Positions 49,085-59,397 of a stretch of 64,000 nucleotides of DNA are shown here, piece by piece (the first letter of the stretch is position 1; every line of letters starts with the position of its first letter). The translations under genes and the position numbers were made by a program. The notes beneath the pieces were generated by a model. That model was not told where the DNA came from and made no database searches. It saw only the letters and a list, made by a program, of their open reading frames with translations. Source of the DNA: Arabidopsis thaliana (taxonomy: Eukaryota > Streptophyta > Magnoliopsida > Brassicales > Brassicaceae); NCBI RefSeq assembly GCF_000001735.4, contig NC_003076.8, positions 16,557,835 to 16,621,834 on the forward strand, in the 5' to 3' direction.

Positions 49085-49185
49085 CGGCTAATAGATTCTG
49101 AAGCCCACGATTGGCTTGAGGTGTAGGCTCGTAGTTAATAGATTCGGAAGCCCAAGATTGGCCCAGCTTAGTTCGTTTAGGATTT
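49085..49185 (+). promoter_or_regulatory. Shared promoter block, F-box copy 3, internally doubled
   Basis: Two successive versions occur: GAAGCCCACGATTGGCTTGA near 49100 and GAAGCCCAAGATTGGCCCAG near 49147. TTCGTTTAGG follows the second. The other two copies have one version only. Confidence 0.5.
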
Positions 49186-49289
49186 TTCCTTTGTATCTTC
49201 AATTGATTATATATCTTTTTTTCCTTAGATCGTAAGAAATCAGAGGAAAAGGAAAATAGGGTTTTGAAGGTGAAAACAAAAACCCAACA

Positions 49290-50492
49290 ATGGCGACGAT
49301 GATCTCCAATCTTCCAAGGGATTTGATAGAGGAGATTTTTTCTAGGGTTCCCTTGACATCTATGAAAGCAGTGAGATTAACTTGCAAAAGTTGGAACAAT
49401 TTATCTAAAAGTGAGAGCTTTACGAAGGTGCACATTGGTAGAGCAGCAACAAGAGAAGAGAAGACTATGATAGTCGATGTGATGCCTCACAAACTTAATT
49501 TAATGAGTATTGTCATCGACGACGTTACTCCATCTGCAGAGTTTAAAGGTCAGTTTAGTTTACTTCACAAGAACTACCGTATAAATCAAGTCTTACACTA
49601 TGAGGGTTTGTTGTTATGCATTATGAAAGATCCTACTAGGATTGTGGTTTGGAATCCGTATTTGGGACAAACAAGGTGGATCCAACTCAGGTATTTTCAC
49701 CGTCCACATGGAATAGACCATTTCAGATATGCTCTCGGATACGCGGATAAGGAATCTTGTAGTAGCCTTAAATTCTTAAGGTTTTTAGATTATTTCTACA
49801 AAGCACCCGAAGAGGAATTTTTTTGGTATGAAATCTACGATTTTGACTCTGGTTTATGGACAACTCTTAATGTCACTCCACACTGGGGTATTTATTCGAC
49901 TTGCCCTTGTGTTTCCCTTAAGGGAAACACTTACTGGCCTGCTAAAGAAAGGAGCACACAAGGTTTCCAAGATTATATAATCCGTTTCGATTTTACAAGA
50001 GAGAGATTTGGACCCCTTCTAGCTCTGCCTACGGATCGTGAATCTTCATTTGTGAGTTTATCTTGTGTTAAAGAAGAGAAGCTTGCAGCTTTATTTAAGC
50101 ACCGGCTGCACCATGATTCATACGAATATGAGTTTGAGATATGGATTACGACTAAGATTGAGGTCGAAATGGTTTCGTGGAGCAAGTTCTTGAGAATGGA
50201 TATGAGACCTAAGATGGAGCTTCCACTTACTTTCTACATTGACGAAGAGAAGAAAGTTTTCATGGGATTTGATCATGGAGAATATCCCAAGTTATTATTT
50301 CTTAACGTCGTTGGAGAGACTGGATTCTTAAGAAAATTCGAGAATATCCAATACCGTTCGCCATGCTCTTATGTTCCAAGTTTGGTCCAAGTCAAGAAAC
50401 TTGCACGAGACAGACTGAGAAAACAACGTAGTTTAGAAAACCGTCGATTTGCTCAAAACATTTTGAGACTTGCGCGCAATGGAAAAAGCTAA
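49290..50492 (+). CDS. F-box protein with FBA-type associated domain, copy 3
   Basis: An intronless gene of 400 residues. F-box: LIEEIFSRVPLTSMKAVRL, CKSWNNLSKS. FBA motifs: WNPYLGQTRWIQLRYFHR, YEIYDFDSGLWTTLNVT, FDFTRERFGPLLALP, VKEEKLAALFKHRLHHDS and FYIDEEKKVFMGFDHGEYP. High identity with copy 2 runs through coding and both flanks, so the two arose by a recent tandem duplication. All F-box landmarks are intact. Predicted SCF substrate adaptor; target unknown. I recall At5g41510. Confidence 0.92.
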   Translation: MATMISNLPRDLIEEIFSRVPLTSMKAVRLTCKSWNNLSKSESFTKVHIGRAATREEKTMIVDVMPHKLNLMSIVIDDVTPSAEFKGQFSLLHKNYRINQVLHYEGLLLCIMKDPTRIVVWNPYLGQTRWIQLRYFHRPHGIDHFRYALGYADKESCSSLKFLRFLDYFYKAPEEEFFWYEIYDFDSGLWTTLNVTPHWGIYSTCPCVSLKGNTYWPAKERSTQGFQDYIIRFDFTRERFGPLLALPTDRESSFVSLSCVKEEKLAALFKHRLHHDSYEYEFEIWITTKIEVEMVSWSKFLRMDMRPKMELPLTFYIDEEKKVFMGFDHGEYPKLLFLNVVGETGFLRKFENIQYRSPCSYVPSLVQVKKLARDRLRKQRSLENRRFAQNILRLARNGKS

Positions 50493-50650
50493 TCAATATC
50501 AGTTATTGATATTGGTAGGAGGATGTGCAAAACCGAGTAAACGGGATGATTAGGCGCAAAATTGAGATTGGTTTCTAAGTTATAGCATTTAATGTAGCTA
50601 GTACCTCAACATTTTATTTTTTTATTTTTTTCTATTTACATTCTTAGCAA

Positions 50651-50940
50651 TATCAGTAACATGAGAGCATGTCGATCTCATCTATTTCAGGATGTTTCAA
50701 CAAAATTAAACATATTTTCAAGCCATTTGAACAGCATTAAACAAATAAGTTTGGTTATGTGATTTGAGTAGTTGTACGAGAGAATGTTTATAATTCAATG
50801 AAAGAGGTTCGCAAACAATGAAATAAGCAAGTGCAAGAGCACAAAAGAGTTAACACACGACAATTTAACAAGATACTAATGAGTAACTAATAGTCAAAGA
50901 GTTCATAAGATGATTTTAGGCAAGACTTCATTGCAGGAAT
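50651..50940 (+). repeat. Duplicated 3' flank of F-box unit, copy b
   Basis: Counterpart of 48503-48800. Here the flank follows directly after ACATTCTTAGCAA, showing the site without the LINE fragment. Confidence 0.75.
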
Positions 50941-51092
50941 GGATACGGAAGCTAACTTATTTCCAATTATTTTCTTCATTGATACTTAAGAATTTTGGAT
51001 CTCAGAGTATCTGAAGGCCAATTCTATCGACCAAGTTTGGTCCAAATCAAGAAACCTACGCTGAGGCAAAAGGATGAAACAAAGTAGTTTAG
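50938..51092 (+). pseudogene. 3'-terminal scrap of another F-box gene
   Basis: Matches only the last part of the F-box genes: TTCTTCATTGA, then ACTTAAGAATTTTGGATCTC, GAAGGCCAATTCTATCG, and the tail CCAAGTTTGGTCCAAATCAA through GAAACCTACGCTGAGGCAAA. It ends with the AAAGTAGTTTAGAA seen after copy 1. The F-box and nearly all of the FBA region are gone. It marks a fifth member of the array. Its tail (CTGAGGCAAAAGGATG) is closest to copy 1. Confidence 0.75.
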
Positions 51093-51124
51093 AATAGCAT
51101 TATTGATCTGCTCATTTGAATGTA

Positions 51125-51207
51125 AACGTAAAAAAGAAACCCAACAGCATCATCATTTGAAAAGAAACCATACGTATGATGATGCTGTTGGGTTTCTCTT
51201 TTACGTT
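51125..51207. repeat. Near-perfect foldback (32-bp arms, 19-base loop)
   Basis: Arms 51125-51156 and 51176-51207 are inverted copies matching at 31 of 32 positions (core AAACCCAACAGCATCATCAT / ATGATGATGCTGTTGGGTTT). Such near-identity implies a young inverted duplication. A transcript would form a stable hairpin of MIRNA or siRNA-precursor type. I do not recognise a known miRNA. Confidence 0.75.
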
Positions 51208-51542
51208 GTTTTGTGCATATGAGTGTAAAATTTCAACATCTAGATTTCAGTAATATCGATATTTTTCATGATTATTCATACAACAGTTTTAACAGAACTT
51301 TATATATACACGTCACTTGTAAGCTGCGAAAAAAAACTAAATAGGAGAATTTAAAATGGAGGACAGTGTAAAAAGATTCATGTAACGATCCAACATTTCT
51401 TCATAAAATTCTAACGTAAAAAACAATCATATTGTGAGATGGTTTTAGAGAAAGAAACAAAGTTCCAAAAGACACATTCGTTCTCAAATCAAAGGTACTA
51501 TGTAACCTTAAATAAGACCAAAAAGAAACAAGAAAGTCCTTT

Positions 51543-52749
51543 TCAAGGAAGATCAGATCCAGCAGCACCACCACCGAAACCACCAGCTCCACGACCAAAC
51601 CCTTGCCTAGCTCCACCAGCTCCACCCTGTACATAACCAAAACATTTAATTACACACCAACATAATTGCATTGCATTCTAGCAATCATGAAACCACCATT
51701 ACTCATGATAGAAAGACCTAGTGGCAGAGCATCGAATATTTAGGGAAGCCAAGTGCACAACAGATTAAAGCAAAGCAATTTACACAAGGTGCTTATCAGA
51801 CAGAGTTCATAAAATGATTTAGGGAACCTAAGAACACAACATGTTGTTGAAAGATAGTGGCTTCAGAAGTTTCCTCAAAATTAAGCATGATACTAATGCG
51901 TAACAAATAAAAGTGTTCACAAGAGTTTGACAAGAAAGGAGAGATTTGGTACCCTGAAGCCAGGCTGGTAATCAGCAGGTGCTCCAGCCTTGTCACCATA
52001 CTCTCCACCTGATTTAGGACCTCCACGGTATCCATCTCTGTCACCAAACCTCCTCTCTCCATCACCACGAGGAGGGCCACTGTATAAAACCAAATCAACA
52101 CCGTCACATATCAACACTTAACAAGTAACCATGATACAATAACAAGACTGAGAATTGAAGATTCAAATTGATTACCGGGGACGGTCACCACCACCTCCAA
52201 AAGGTCGACCAAGAGGCTTCTGTTGCTTCTTCAAAGTAGCAGGAACAATCTCAGATGGGAGATTAAGGTAAGTCCTGAGAAAGTCAATACCTTCATTTGT
52301 GAGGAACCAGTAGTAATGCATCCAAGCAAAGGTCTCTCTCACATATTCCTTAGATTTGAAACTCTGCATCAACTTGATAACTTGCAGATTTGGAACACTC
52401 TCAATCAAAGGATGTTGTGGTAAGTTGAAATCCTTTTTAGCAAACAAAACACCCTCTGCACACAAAAAGAACCAATTCCAACCATTTCTAAGTACAATTC
52501 TCTTGAATCAACCAATCAATCATCATGCATAAACCCATTAACGTAGAAGACAACTAGATTCATAAGCTCAAATCAAAATGGTACCTTTGAAGAGGTACTT
52601 GGAGATCTCACGGCGGTTAGTCTCTGATATGATCTGCAAATACGAGAAACAAGATTAGCTTTTTTATATACAGTTTGAGTATACTCAGCATTTTGAAATC
52701 AGTATTTGATTCACGTAAGGAGTGATTTAGGGTTTAGAGATGTTACCAT
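51543..52749 (-). CDS. RPS10B: 40S ribosomal protein eS10 (RPS10B)
   Basis: Exons 52749-52747, 52633-52585, 52455-52176, 52079-51953 and 51626-51543 give 180 residues. Coding exon 1 is the ATG alone, with an intron directly behind it. The S10/plectin domain occupies about residues 2-97 ([56 protein letters not shown]). The tail is Gly/Arg-rich with an [11 protein letters not shown] start and ends [10 protein letters not shown]. eS10 sits in the head of the small subunit near the mRNA entry channel. I recall At5g41520, one of three Arabidopsis eS10 genes. Confidence 0.96.
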
Positions 52750-52833
52750 GATTGCGATGAGATTGAAGAAGGAGGCGATAGAGAAGGTGACTGCGTTTGT
52801 ATGTGTTTTGCTTTAACTTCTTCTCCTAACGCG

Positions 52834-52945
52834 AAACCCTAATTTCGACTGAAGCCGCCACTTTTATAACATGTTTGTCTTAAGGGTTTATGTGTGTCCC
52901 TAATTGGGCCGATATAAAAAAATGTTAATGGGCTAACATGGCCCA
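52834..52945 (-). promoter_or_regulatory. Ribosomal-protein promoter: telo-box plus site II elements
   Basis: AAACCCTAA at 52834-52842 is a telo-box. TGGGCC (52905), TGGGCT (52929) and GGCCCA (52940) are site II elements. The combination within 200 bases upstream of the ATG is the standard promoter of Arabidopsis ribosomal-protein genes and is bound by TRB/PURα- and TCP-type factors. Confidence 0.75.
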
Positions 52946-53344
52946 ATCTAATTTATTTTATACCCAAAGTTATTTAGCTTTAGTCTTTCATATATTAAAT
53001 CAGGACATTTTCTACTTCAGTAATTTGTGAGAAATTTCATCAAGTAGACTGTAGACATAAAAATTGCTGTAAGAAAAAAAAAAGACTGTAGACATAAAAG
53101 ATACAAGAAATTTCATATCACACGATTTACATATATAATTTCATACTTCTTGGTTTAAAGTTACAGTAATATATAATTCAAGGTAGAGTGCATTTTTCCA
53201 ATTCAACGTTTGCTCTTCCCTCTCTCTGGTATTTGTTTAAAAACAGGTTCCTCACACTCTTCCCTCTCAATAGTGGCAGTTTTAGTTTTGGAACTTTTAT
53301 TTCCCAAACGTTGCCAAGTTTGATTCTTTTGGTCCCTTGTCAAA

Positions 53345-54254
53345 ATGGATAATGAGGGAAATGATTCCAGCAGCGACGACTCCTACACGGGTGGCTTTGA
53401 ATTCCGACGTAGAAAAAAACGTCCGCATGAAGAAGCGTCCAAAATGCCAACGATCATAATATCAGACTTAGAATCAGAAACAGAATGTGCTTCCGAGGAG
53501 AGTATCGACAAGATCAAAACTGTGAGTGTGTATTCCTTCTCTTTCTCTTCTTTATGTAAGAACATCTCCAATGCCTAACTCTATTTTTTCCTTTATTTTA
53601 GAGATGATTCTATTTTAGAGAAAATATAGTTAATTTTGCTCCATTGTATTTTCAAAATAGAGTTAACTCTAAAATAGAGGAAAAGTGTAGAGATTGCTCT
53701 CTATATATAGAGTAAAAAATAAGACTACTCTATATTTTTCTCTATTTTAGAGTCATACATTGGAGCAAAATCAACTATATTTCTTCTAAAATAGAGTTAG
53801 GCATTGGAGATGGTCTAAAAGTTTGATGCTTTTTTACTTATACGTAACCCGATGTAAGCAGCTGTTGAATTACAATAATATGGAGACTGATAATGGTGAC
53901 AAGGAGAAGAGTGAGGAAGATGACTTGTGTGCTCTGAAGGATGCACTTGAGGCTGTTATATTGTTTCAAGGTTTAAGTGAATATCAAAAGAAGTTGATGT
54001 TTCCAAACTTGAAGAATCTTGGAGCTGAAACAATTAAAGAGCTCATCGATGAATGGAAGGAGTTGAATGTTGAGGAGCTAAATTTGAACATCAAGAAACA
54101 AACTTTCTTTACAAAGTTTGCAAACGCTAGCTGGAGTTTGATGTTACTTATTCAACAAGAAAATAATTTCTGCTTTTGGATGTTTTATGTTATTCCTACT
54201 TCATTGTTTTTTGTGTGTTGTGTGTTGCTGCATCTTTTGAATGATGGATCCTAA
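53345..54254 (+). CDS. Small acidic protein of unknown function
   Basis: The two-exon reading is 53345-53521 and 53862-54254, phase 0, giving 189 residues. Exon 1 is acidic/Ser-rich with a basic cluster FRRRKKRP, a likely nuclear signal, then DLESETECASEESIDKIKT before a GTGAGT donor. Exon 2 (acceptor GTAAGCAG) has METDNGDKEKSEEDDL, a helix-rich segment with EYQKKLMFPNLKNLGAETIK, and a hydrophobic C-terminus. The hydrophobic end may mean that translation really stops or splices earlier (near KKQTFFTKF). I recognise no domain. The intron is nearly filled by a 256-bp MITE. Confidence 0.55.
53560..53815. mobile_element. PIF/Harbinger-type MITE, 256 bp
   Basis: Terminal inverted repeats match at 27 of 28 bases (GAACATCTCCAATGCCTAAC.. 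and GACCATCTCCAATGCCTAAC..). The flanking triplet TAA is duplicated on both sides, the TWA target duplication of Harbinger elements. Subterminal CTCTAAAATAGAG-like repeats fold inward. There is no coding capacity. It sits wholly within the intron of the small acidic gene, 39 bases after the donor. Confidence 0.8.
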
Positions 54255-54824
54255 TAGAATGTGGGTTATTTTAAAAGTTTAATGGATGAGAACTTCACAG
54301 CTTTTGTTTTACTGTCTTTTATTTGTTGTGTTGGCTACTACAGTCAGTTTCACAGAAAAAGAGAAGTTATCCCAGAGTTACAATGGTTCTGAATAAGCCA
54401 TCTATTGAATATAACAATGTTTCCTTATTAAATTACATTGAAATCAAACACGTAAAGATTTAAGAGAGGAGACAATTCAAAACGATTTGAATCTAGGATC
54501 ACGTATTCCAATCTCTCTACAGATTTGGATAATCAGAAATATTCAAAGACACTAACAATCCGTAAATATAATGGAGGTTCTGTTTTGTTTCCCGGACCAA
54601 AAATCCTGTGACCTGTATGAAATTGTCAATATATCTGCAAACCACAGTCAATTATCTTGTCCTCATTGTCCTAGTGTCAGCTTCCAAATCATAGGTTGTA
54701 GCAAAACCAAACATAGTTAGATCTTTCAAATTGTAATGCAGGTTCCATCCTCCCCAGACCATGCTTCTTAAGACAAGTCCAACAACTTGTATATTTACTG
54801 CTTTTGATGTTTTCATCTTCTGCT
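54255..54824. other. 3' intergenic region of NLR A, with out-of-frame tail remnant
   Basis: Minus-strand text near 54735-54830 still encodes SSKYTSCWTCLKKHGLGRM, the counterpart of [19 protein letters not shown] at the end of NLR B, but outside the open frame of NLR A. No other gene is visible. Confidence 0.6.
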
Positions 54825-57800
54825 TCATAGTCTCCATCTCCAGCATTCGCGGCTACTACTCTCAGCATCAAAGTAGTCCTCTTCGCTGCTGCTGCTACTC
54901 TCAAAATCAAAATATTCCTCTTCGTTGCTGCTACTTTCAGCATCAAAGTATTCCTCTTCGCTGCTGCTGCTGCTACTCTCAGCTTCCTCCTTAAAGATCT
55001 GTACACCACACTCAATGATCTTGTGCTTATCCCTGCAGCTGAATTTAAACAGAATCTCGCTTGTACTCACATCTACGCCTATTTTTTCTGAAAACAAGTC
55101 ACCATAAAATATAAACAGATGTTCTGTTCGAATTTTAGACGACTCTAGAATCACTACCCGGTGATAGAATTTGTTAATTTGGACACCTCCTTTGATTCTT
55201 AGACGACATGTTATATCATTAGTTGGGAAGTCTTCGATTGGCGAAAAGAGAAGGCAAGCCTTGAATCTTGAGGACACCGAGAAAGTCCCCGCAACTGGAG
55301 CCAGAGGGATGGTTATGGAGTTTCCTGTAGCTTTGTGAGTGAACTCCGCAGGGACTTTTTTGCCAGGTAACCATATATACCCTTCAACCCTTTGTTGTTT
55401 GATTGCTCTTCTTGCTTTTTCATCCAGTTTTAAACAATTGTGGAATATAAGTAACTTGACTGGGTTATGGAAAGAATGTACTCTCTCAAGTGATCGACAA
55501 TGGTTTGCACATAGGAACTCTAGGGAAGGAGGAAGACCTGGCAACGAAACAAGTTTTCTGCAGCATTTGATGGTAAGAGTTCGTAACCGAGTGAGACGTA
55601 TGACGCAATCTGGAATCGTCTCTATATCACTAAAGCTTAGGCTTAGCATAGTTATGCTTGGCGGGACATATGTTAATCTCTTGAGGCTTCGGCATTCTAA
55701 GCTAAGTTGATCAAGACGAGACCAATATTTAACAACTGATGGAGGAACTTCTTCTATCTTTGTTTTTCCTACATCAAGAGATTTGATGTTCCTCGAAATA
55801 TCTGGAAAACTGCTCAACTGTGAGCACAGAGTCATGCTGACTTTCTCAAGAGATACTAAGTTGATGTTGGTTGGAACAACTTTTAACATTTTACACCCAA
55901 ACATCATCAACGCTTTCAGTTTTTGTAGATTCGAAATGGAAGAGGGAAGCTCCACCAAACTTGAGCACTTAATAAGTGTCAATGTCTCAAGATTAGTAGC
56001 ATTTGAAAGATTAGGAATTTCTTTCAACTTACGCGAAAAGCTCAAATCTATATTCTTGAGATTTGTAAGGGACTGCATGTTAAACACAAGAAATGAGAAA
56101 CGTCATATCAAGGTTGAAGCATATTTAAATATATAAATACCAACCTGGATTCCTCCCCAGAGCTTCTCTAGATTGCTGTGTGGCATATGGAGTACCACGA
56201 GACGTTCTGGCTGGAATCTCCGAGGAAGACTTTTTCTTGGGTAATGTTCCCAATGTAGTAACCTTAGCCGAGGTAGATACTTCATGTCTTCTACTATCCG
56301 TAATGTAACCTTTTTACTAGAACTTCTCCGATAAATTCTTAAGAATCGAAGATTACGCATTGCTTCAAAGGCTCGCCCACTTATAGAGAACTCACTGACC
56401 TTAGACATGTCAAATGATATTCCTAATACAGATCCAGTACCCTAAAAATTATTCCAAAAGAAGACTGGTGAAATTATTATCGCAACAACATGCTAAATTT
56501 ATTGAGCAAGATCTTTAGGGAATATAGTAAAAACTTACGGTTTCATTTGCCAACACATCACGAATCTCTTCGGCCTCTACTAGAAACTGACGTTTCTCGG
56601 GCTCATCGGACTGTTCAAGAACTATGTATCTACCTAATTGTTGAAGCAAAGGATGCATAAATATCCGGTCAACCCTGGATATATGTACAAGACATTTATC
56701 GGCTAGGGTCTTCAACCCATTTCTGACGTCCAGGTTACTATCAGCAAGTAACGTTTTCACAACACTAATGTATGTATTGTTGAAGAAGCATGCAATGTGA
56801 AGAAAGAGAACTTGCTCTTTCTTGGACAATTTTTCATATGCCGATTTTAATACGTCCTCAATCTTTCTATCAAGACTAGTTTCTAGCCTATCCGATTGTA
56901 GTTTCCATCTATGCTTGCTCTGGCCACGCAAAGATGAACCCACAACAGAAAGGCATAATGGAAGATTACCACAAAGATAAGCTACTTTTCTTGCAAGCTC
57001 TTCAAAACCATCCCGTGGAAAACTTTTCTGAAAAGCAGACAGACAGAGGATCTCAAGAGCTACCTTATTGGTTGGATAACCGACATGGTAAAAGTTGTTG
57101 TCGTTGACCAAAAGTGTCTTCATAATAGTTTTATCTTTTGTGGTAACGATGATTCGACTTCCGGAACCAAACCAAGAAGGTTCTTTAGCCAATGCCAATA
57201 GTTGCTCTAGATCATCCACATCATCAATAACTATAAGAACTTTTTTATCCTCTAGCCAGTCTTTTATTCCCCCTAAATGATCTGTCTTCACATCATTTTG
57301 GTTCAAAATCTTGGACAGAAGTTGGTTTTGTAAATTCAACTTCCAATCATAGTTATCAACACCAATGCTCTTATAACTTCCTTTGAGGTTTCCCATAAAG
57401 CATTTAAATTGAAAATTCGTAGAGAGTTGGTTGTATAAAGCTCTAGCAATGGTAGTCTTACCAATTCCTGCAGGACCCCAAATTCCAATCATCTTCACTT
57501 CATCAGAATTGAGACATAACAAAGAGTCCAATTTCCTCAAGTGAGCGTCAAGTCCCACCATCTCTTCAAAATCCCTTGATGGTATGACATTCAGTTTGTT
57601 TGAAACATCTGCGACAATCTTTTCAATCATCTCAGCTTCATCAGTCCTAAAACAAGCAAACAAAATCTTGTTGGTGGGTCTAAATTACAAGAAATTTCAC
57701 AACTGAGCATTAGTTAAGAAAGATGTTGCACTAATTCATTCAAAAAAAAACAAAAAATGACAAACCAGTTTAGAGAATGTTCTCCTCCTATGTTTGCCGC

Positions 57801-58229
57801 CTCAGTCAAAGCGTTGGTCCATCTCTGCTTCACCTCCTTAGTTTTACCTACACAAGTTTTCCCAAACGCCTTTCCGAAATCACCGCTCTGTTTCCGTACA
57901 TCAGACGGGTCGATTTCGTAAAATATAGGCATCACAATCTGCTCCTGATCTTCTTTGCATTTTAAGATTTCTACCAATTCATCTAAACACCAGCTTGAAG
58001 AAGGGTAATTCTTAGATAGCACCACCAGCGACACTCTAGATTCTCGTATTGCTTGCACCAGTTCAGGTCCGATCCTCTGGCCTCGTTCAATCTCTTGGTC
58101 TTTAAATGCCACGATTCCCTTGATTGCAAAGTGAAAACGTAAATGACTGAGAAATTTTCTACGAACGTCTGAGCCGTGGAAGCTCGGGAAGACATGATAT
58201 TTCCTAACGTGGGTCGAAGAAGAAGCCAT
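54825..58229 (-). CDS. TIR-NB-LRR immune receptor A
   Basis: Exons 58229-57766, 57646-56539, 56441-56145 and 56072-54825 give 1038 residues: the usual TNL plan of TIR, NB-ARC, linker/LRR start, LRR plus tail. The TIR (about 10-150) has [19 protein letters not shown] and [13 protein letters not shown] with the catalytic-type Glu of NAD-cleaving TIRs. NB-ARC: P-loop GPAGIGKTT (about 212-220), kinase-2 [33 protein letters not shown], and GNLPLCL in the GLPL position. The MHD position reads [14 protein letters not shown], with Pro instead of the common Asp or Asn. After the LRRs comes a C-JID domain ([19 protein letters not shown]), then about three acidic repeats ([13 protein letters not shown]). 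The frame closes early relative to NLR B. I recall At5g41540. Recognised pathogen unknown. Confidence 0.94.
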
Positions 58230-59397
58230 TAGAGATAGGGTAAAGAGAACTTGAAGAATATATCGGAGCGTTGCATTGACTTTGACAGGAGTTCTAATGC
58301 AGTTATCCAAACACTAAATAGATCGAGGAGAAACTCTCTTAGAGATTTGAATGCTGATTGGTTGATTTTTTAAGTCTTCGTATGATGGAACTTCCTCATC
58401 GCCGTGGCCTCCACTACACATAATAAAAAACCAAAACACATTATCAGATATTCTTTTGCAAGTCACAATGAAACAGCGATACGATATTAAAAAAGATGAT
58501 AGAGAGAGAGACAGACTTTTCTCTTCTTCTGTTGTTTCTTAGAAAAGCAATCTATGGGATTCATGAAACAATTGTGAGTGCTTGATATTAATAACATTAT
58601 AAATCTTGCAAATGGGTTTTCTGAAATATAGCAGACTTAATCAATTGACTTGGTTATTTATTATCTCTTTCTACTAGTATAACAAAACCTAATCAGAATG
58701 TATGTCTTTTCAATAGTTGCATAAAATATATTCTTAATGACTAGACAACTATCCTAACAGTCAAAGAGAGGATAGACGAGGAGCAGCTCAAATATATCTT
58801 TCTTGAGATTTGACAGTGGCTGCTGAATTTCAAACACAACGAACCAGACACTTTTATCAAACTTTTCTGAAATTATAACTACAAAGGCTTCATAAAAATA
58901 TGAGAAGATAAAAAATCTTCAGGGTATAAATGAAACATGTTTCTTCACAATAACATATTTAGAACACTAGCCTCGATATCACTAGACAAGCAATAGCAAT
59001 TAGCAAGTTAAAAACAAGGGAAAACATGTGAAAAAATAACCTCGATATCACTATGGCTAGTGTCCAGAATTAGTAATCCATGAAGCCTTTACATAACTAT
59101 TTTAACATCAGACTAGTAATATCTATGATCATATAATATCCAGTCTCTCTAAAAATTTAATAAATTGAAAATATAATGGAAGATATATATCTTGGACCCC
59201 CTGACCGATTCCAACGACGTAAGATGCAGGGTTTTGTACCTTCTTCTACCCCAGATTAAGCTTCCCAAACTAAATCTAACAACCAAGGATGTTTTCTTCT
59301 TCACAGAGCTGGACAGCTTCAGGCTCATAATCTCTATCTCCATCTATTATTTATGAGATGGAGAAGGTGCTAAGAAAGTACTAGAACTGGCTTGGTC
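58230..59397. other. Interval between the two NLR genes
   Basis: Holds the promoter of NLR A, the short LRR-exon relic at 58.78 kb and the 3' flank of NLR B. No intact gene was seen. Confidence 0.5.
58782..58843 (-). pseudogene. Scrap of an NLR LRR-exon boundary
   Basis: AGCTCAAATATATCTTTCTT, GAGATTTG and GGCTGCTGAATTTCAAACAC resemble AGCTCAAATCTATATTCTTG, AGATTTG and GACTGCATGTTAAACACA at the start of the last exon of NLR A (56035-56095). It is in the same orientation as the flanking genes. Probably left by a lost third NLR copy or an unequal exchange. Confidence 0.5.

Noticed and set aside
51439-51636. Plus-strand Pro/Ala-rich ORF
   Set aside because: Mirror of the Gly/Arg-rich tail of eS10 on the minus strand.
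55339-56136. Plus-strand ORFs of 117-123 codons across NLR A
   Set aside because: Antisense to the LRR exon; no ATG context or splice support and no recognisable protein.
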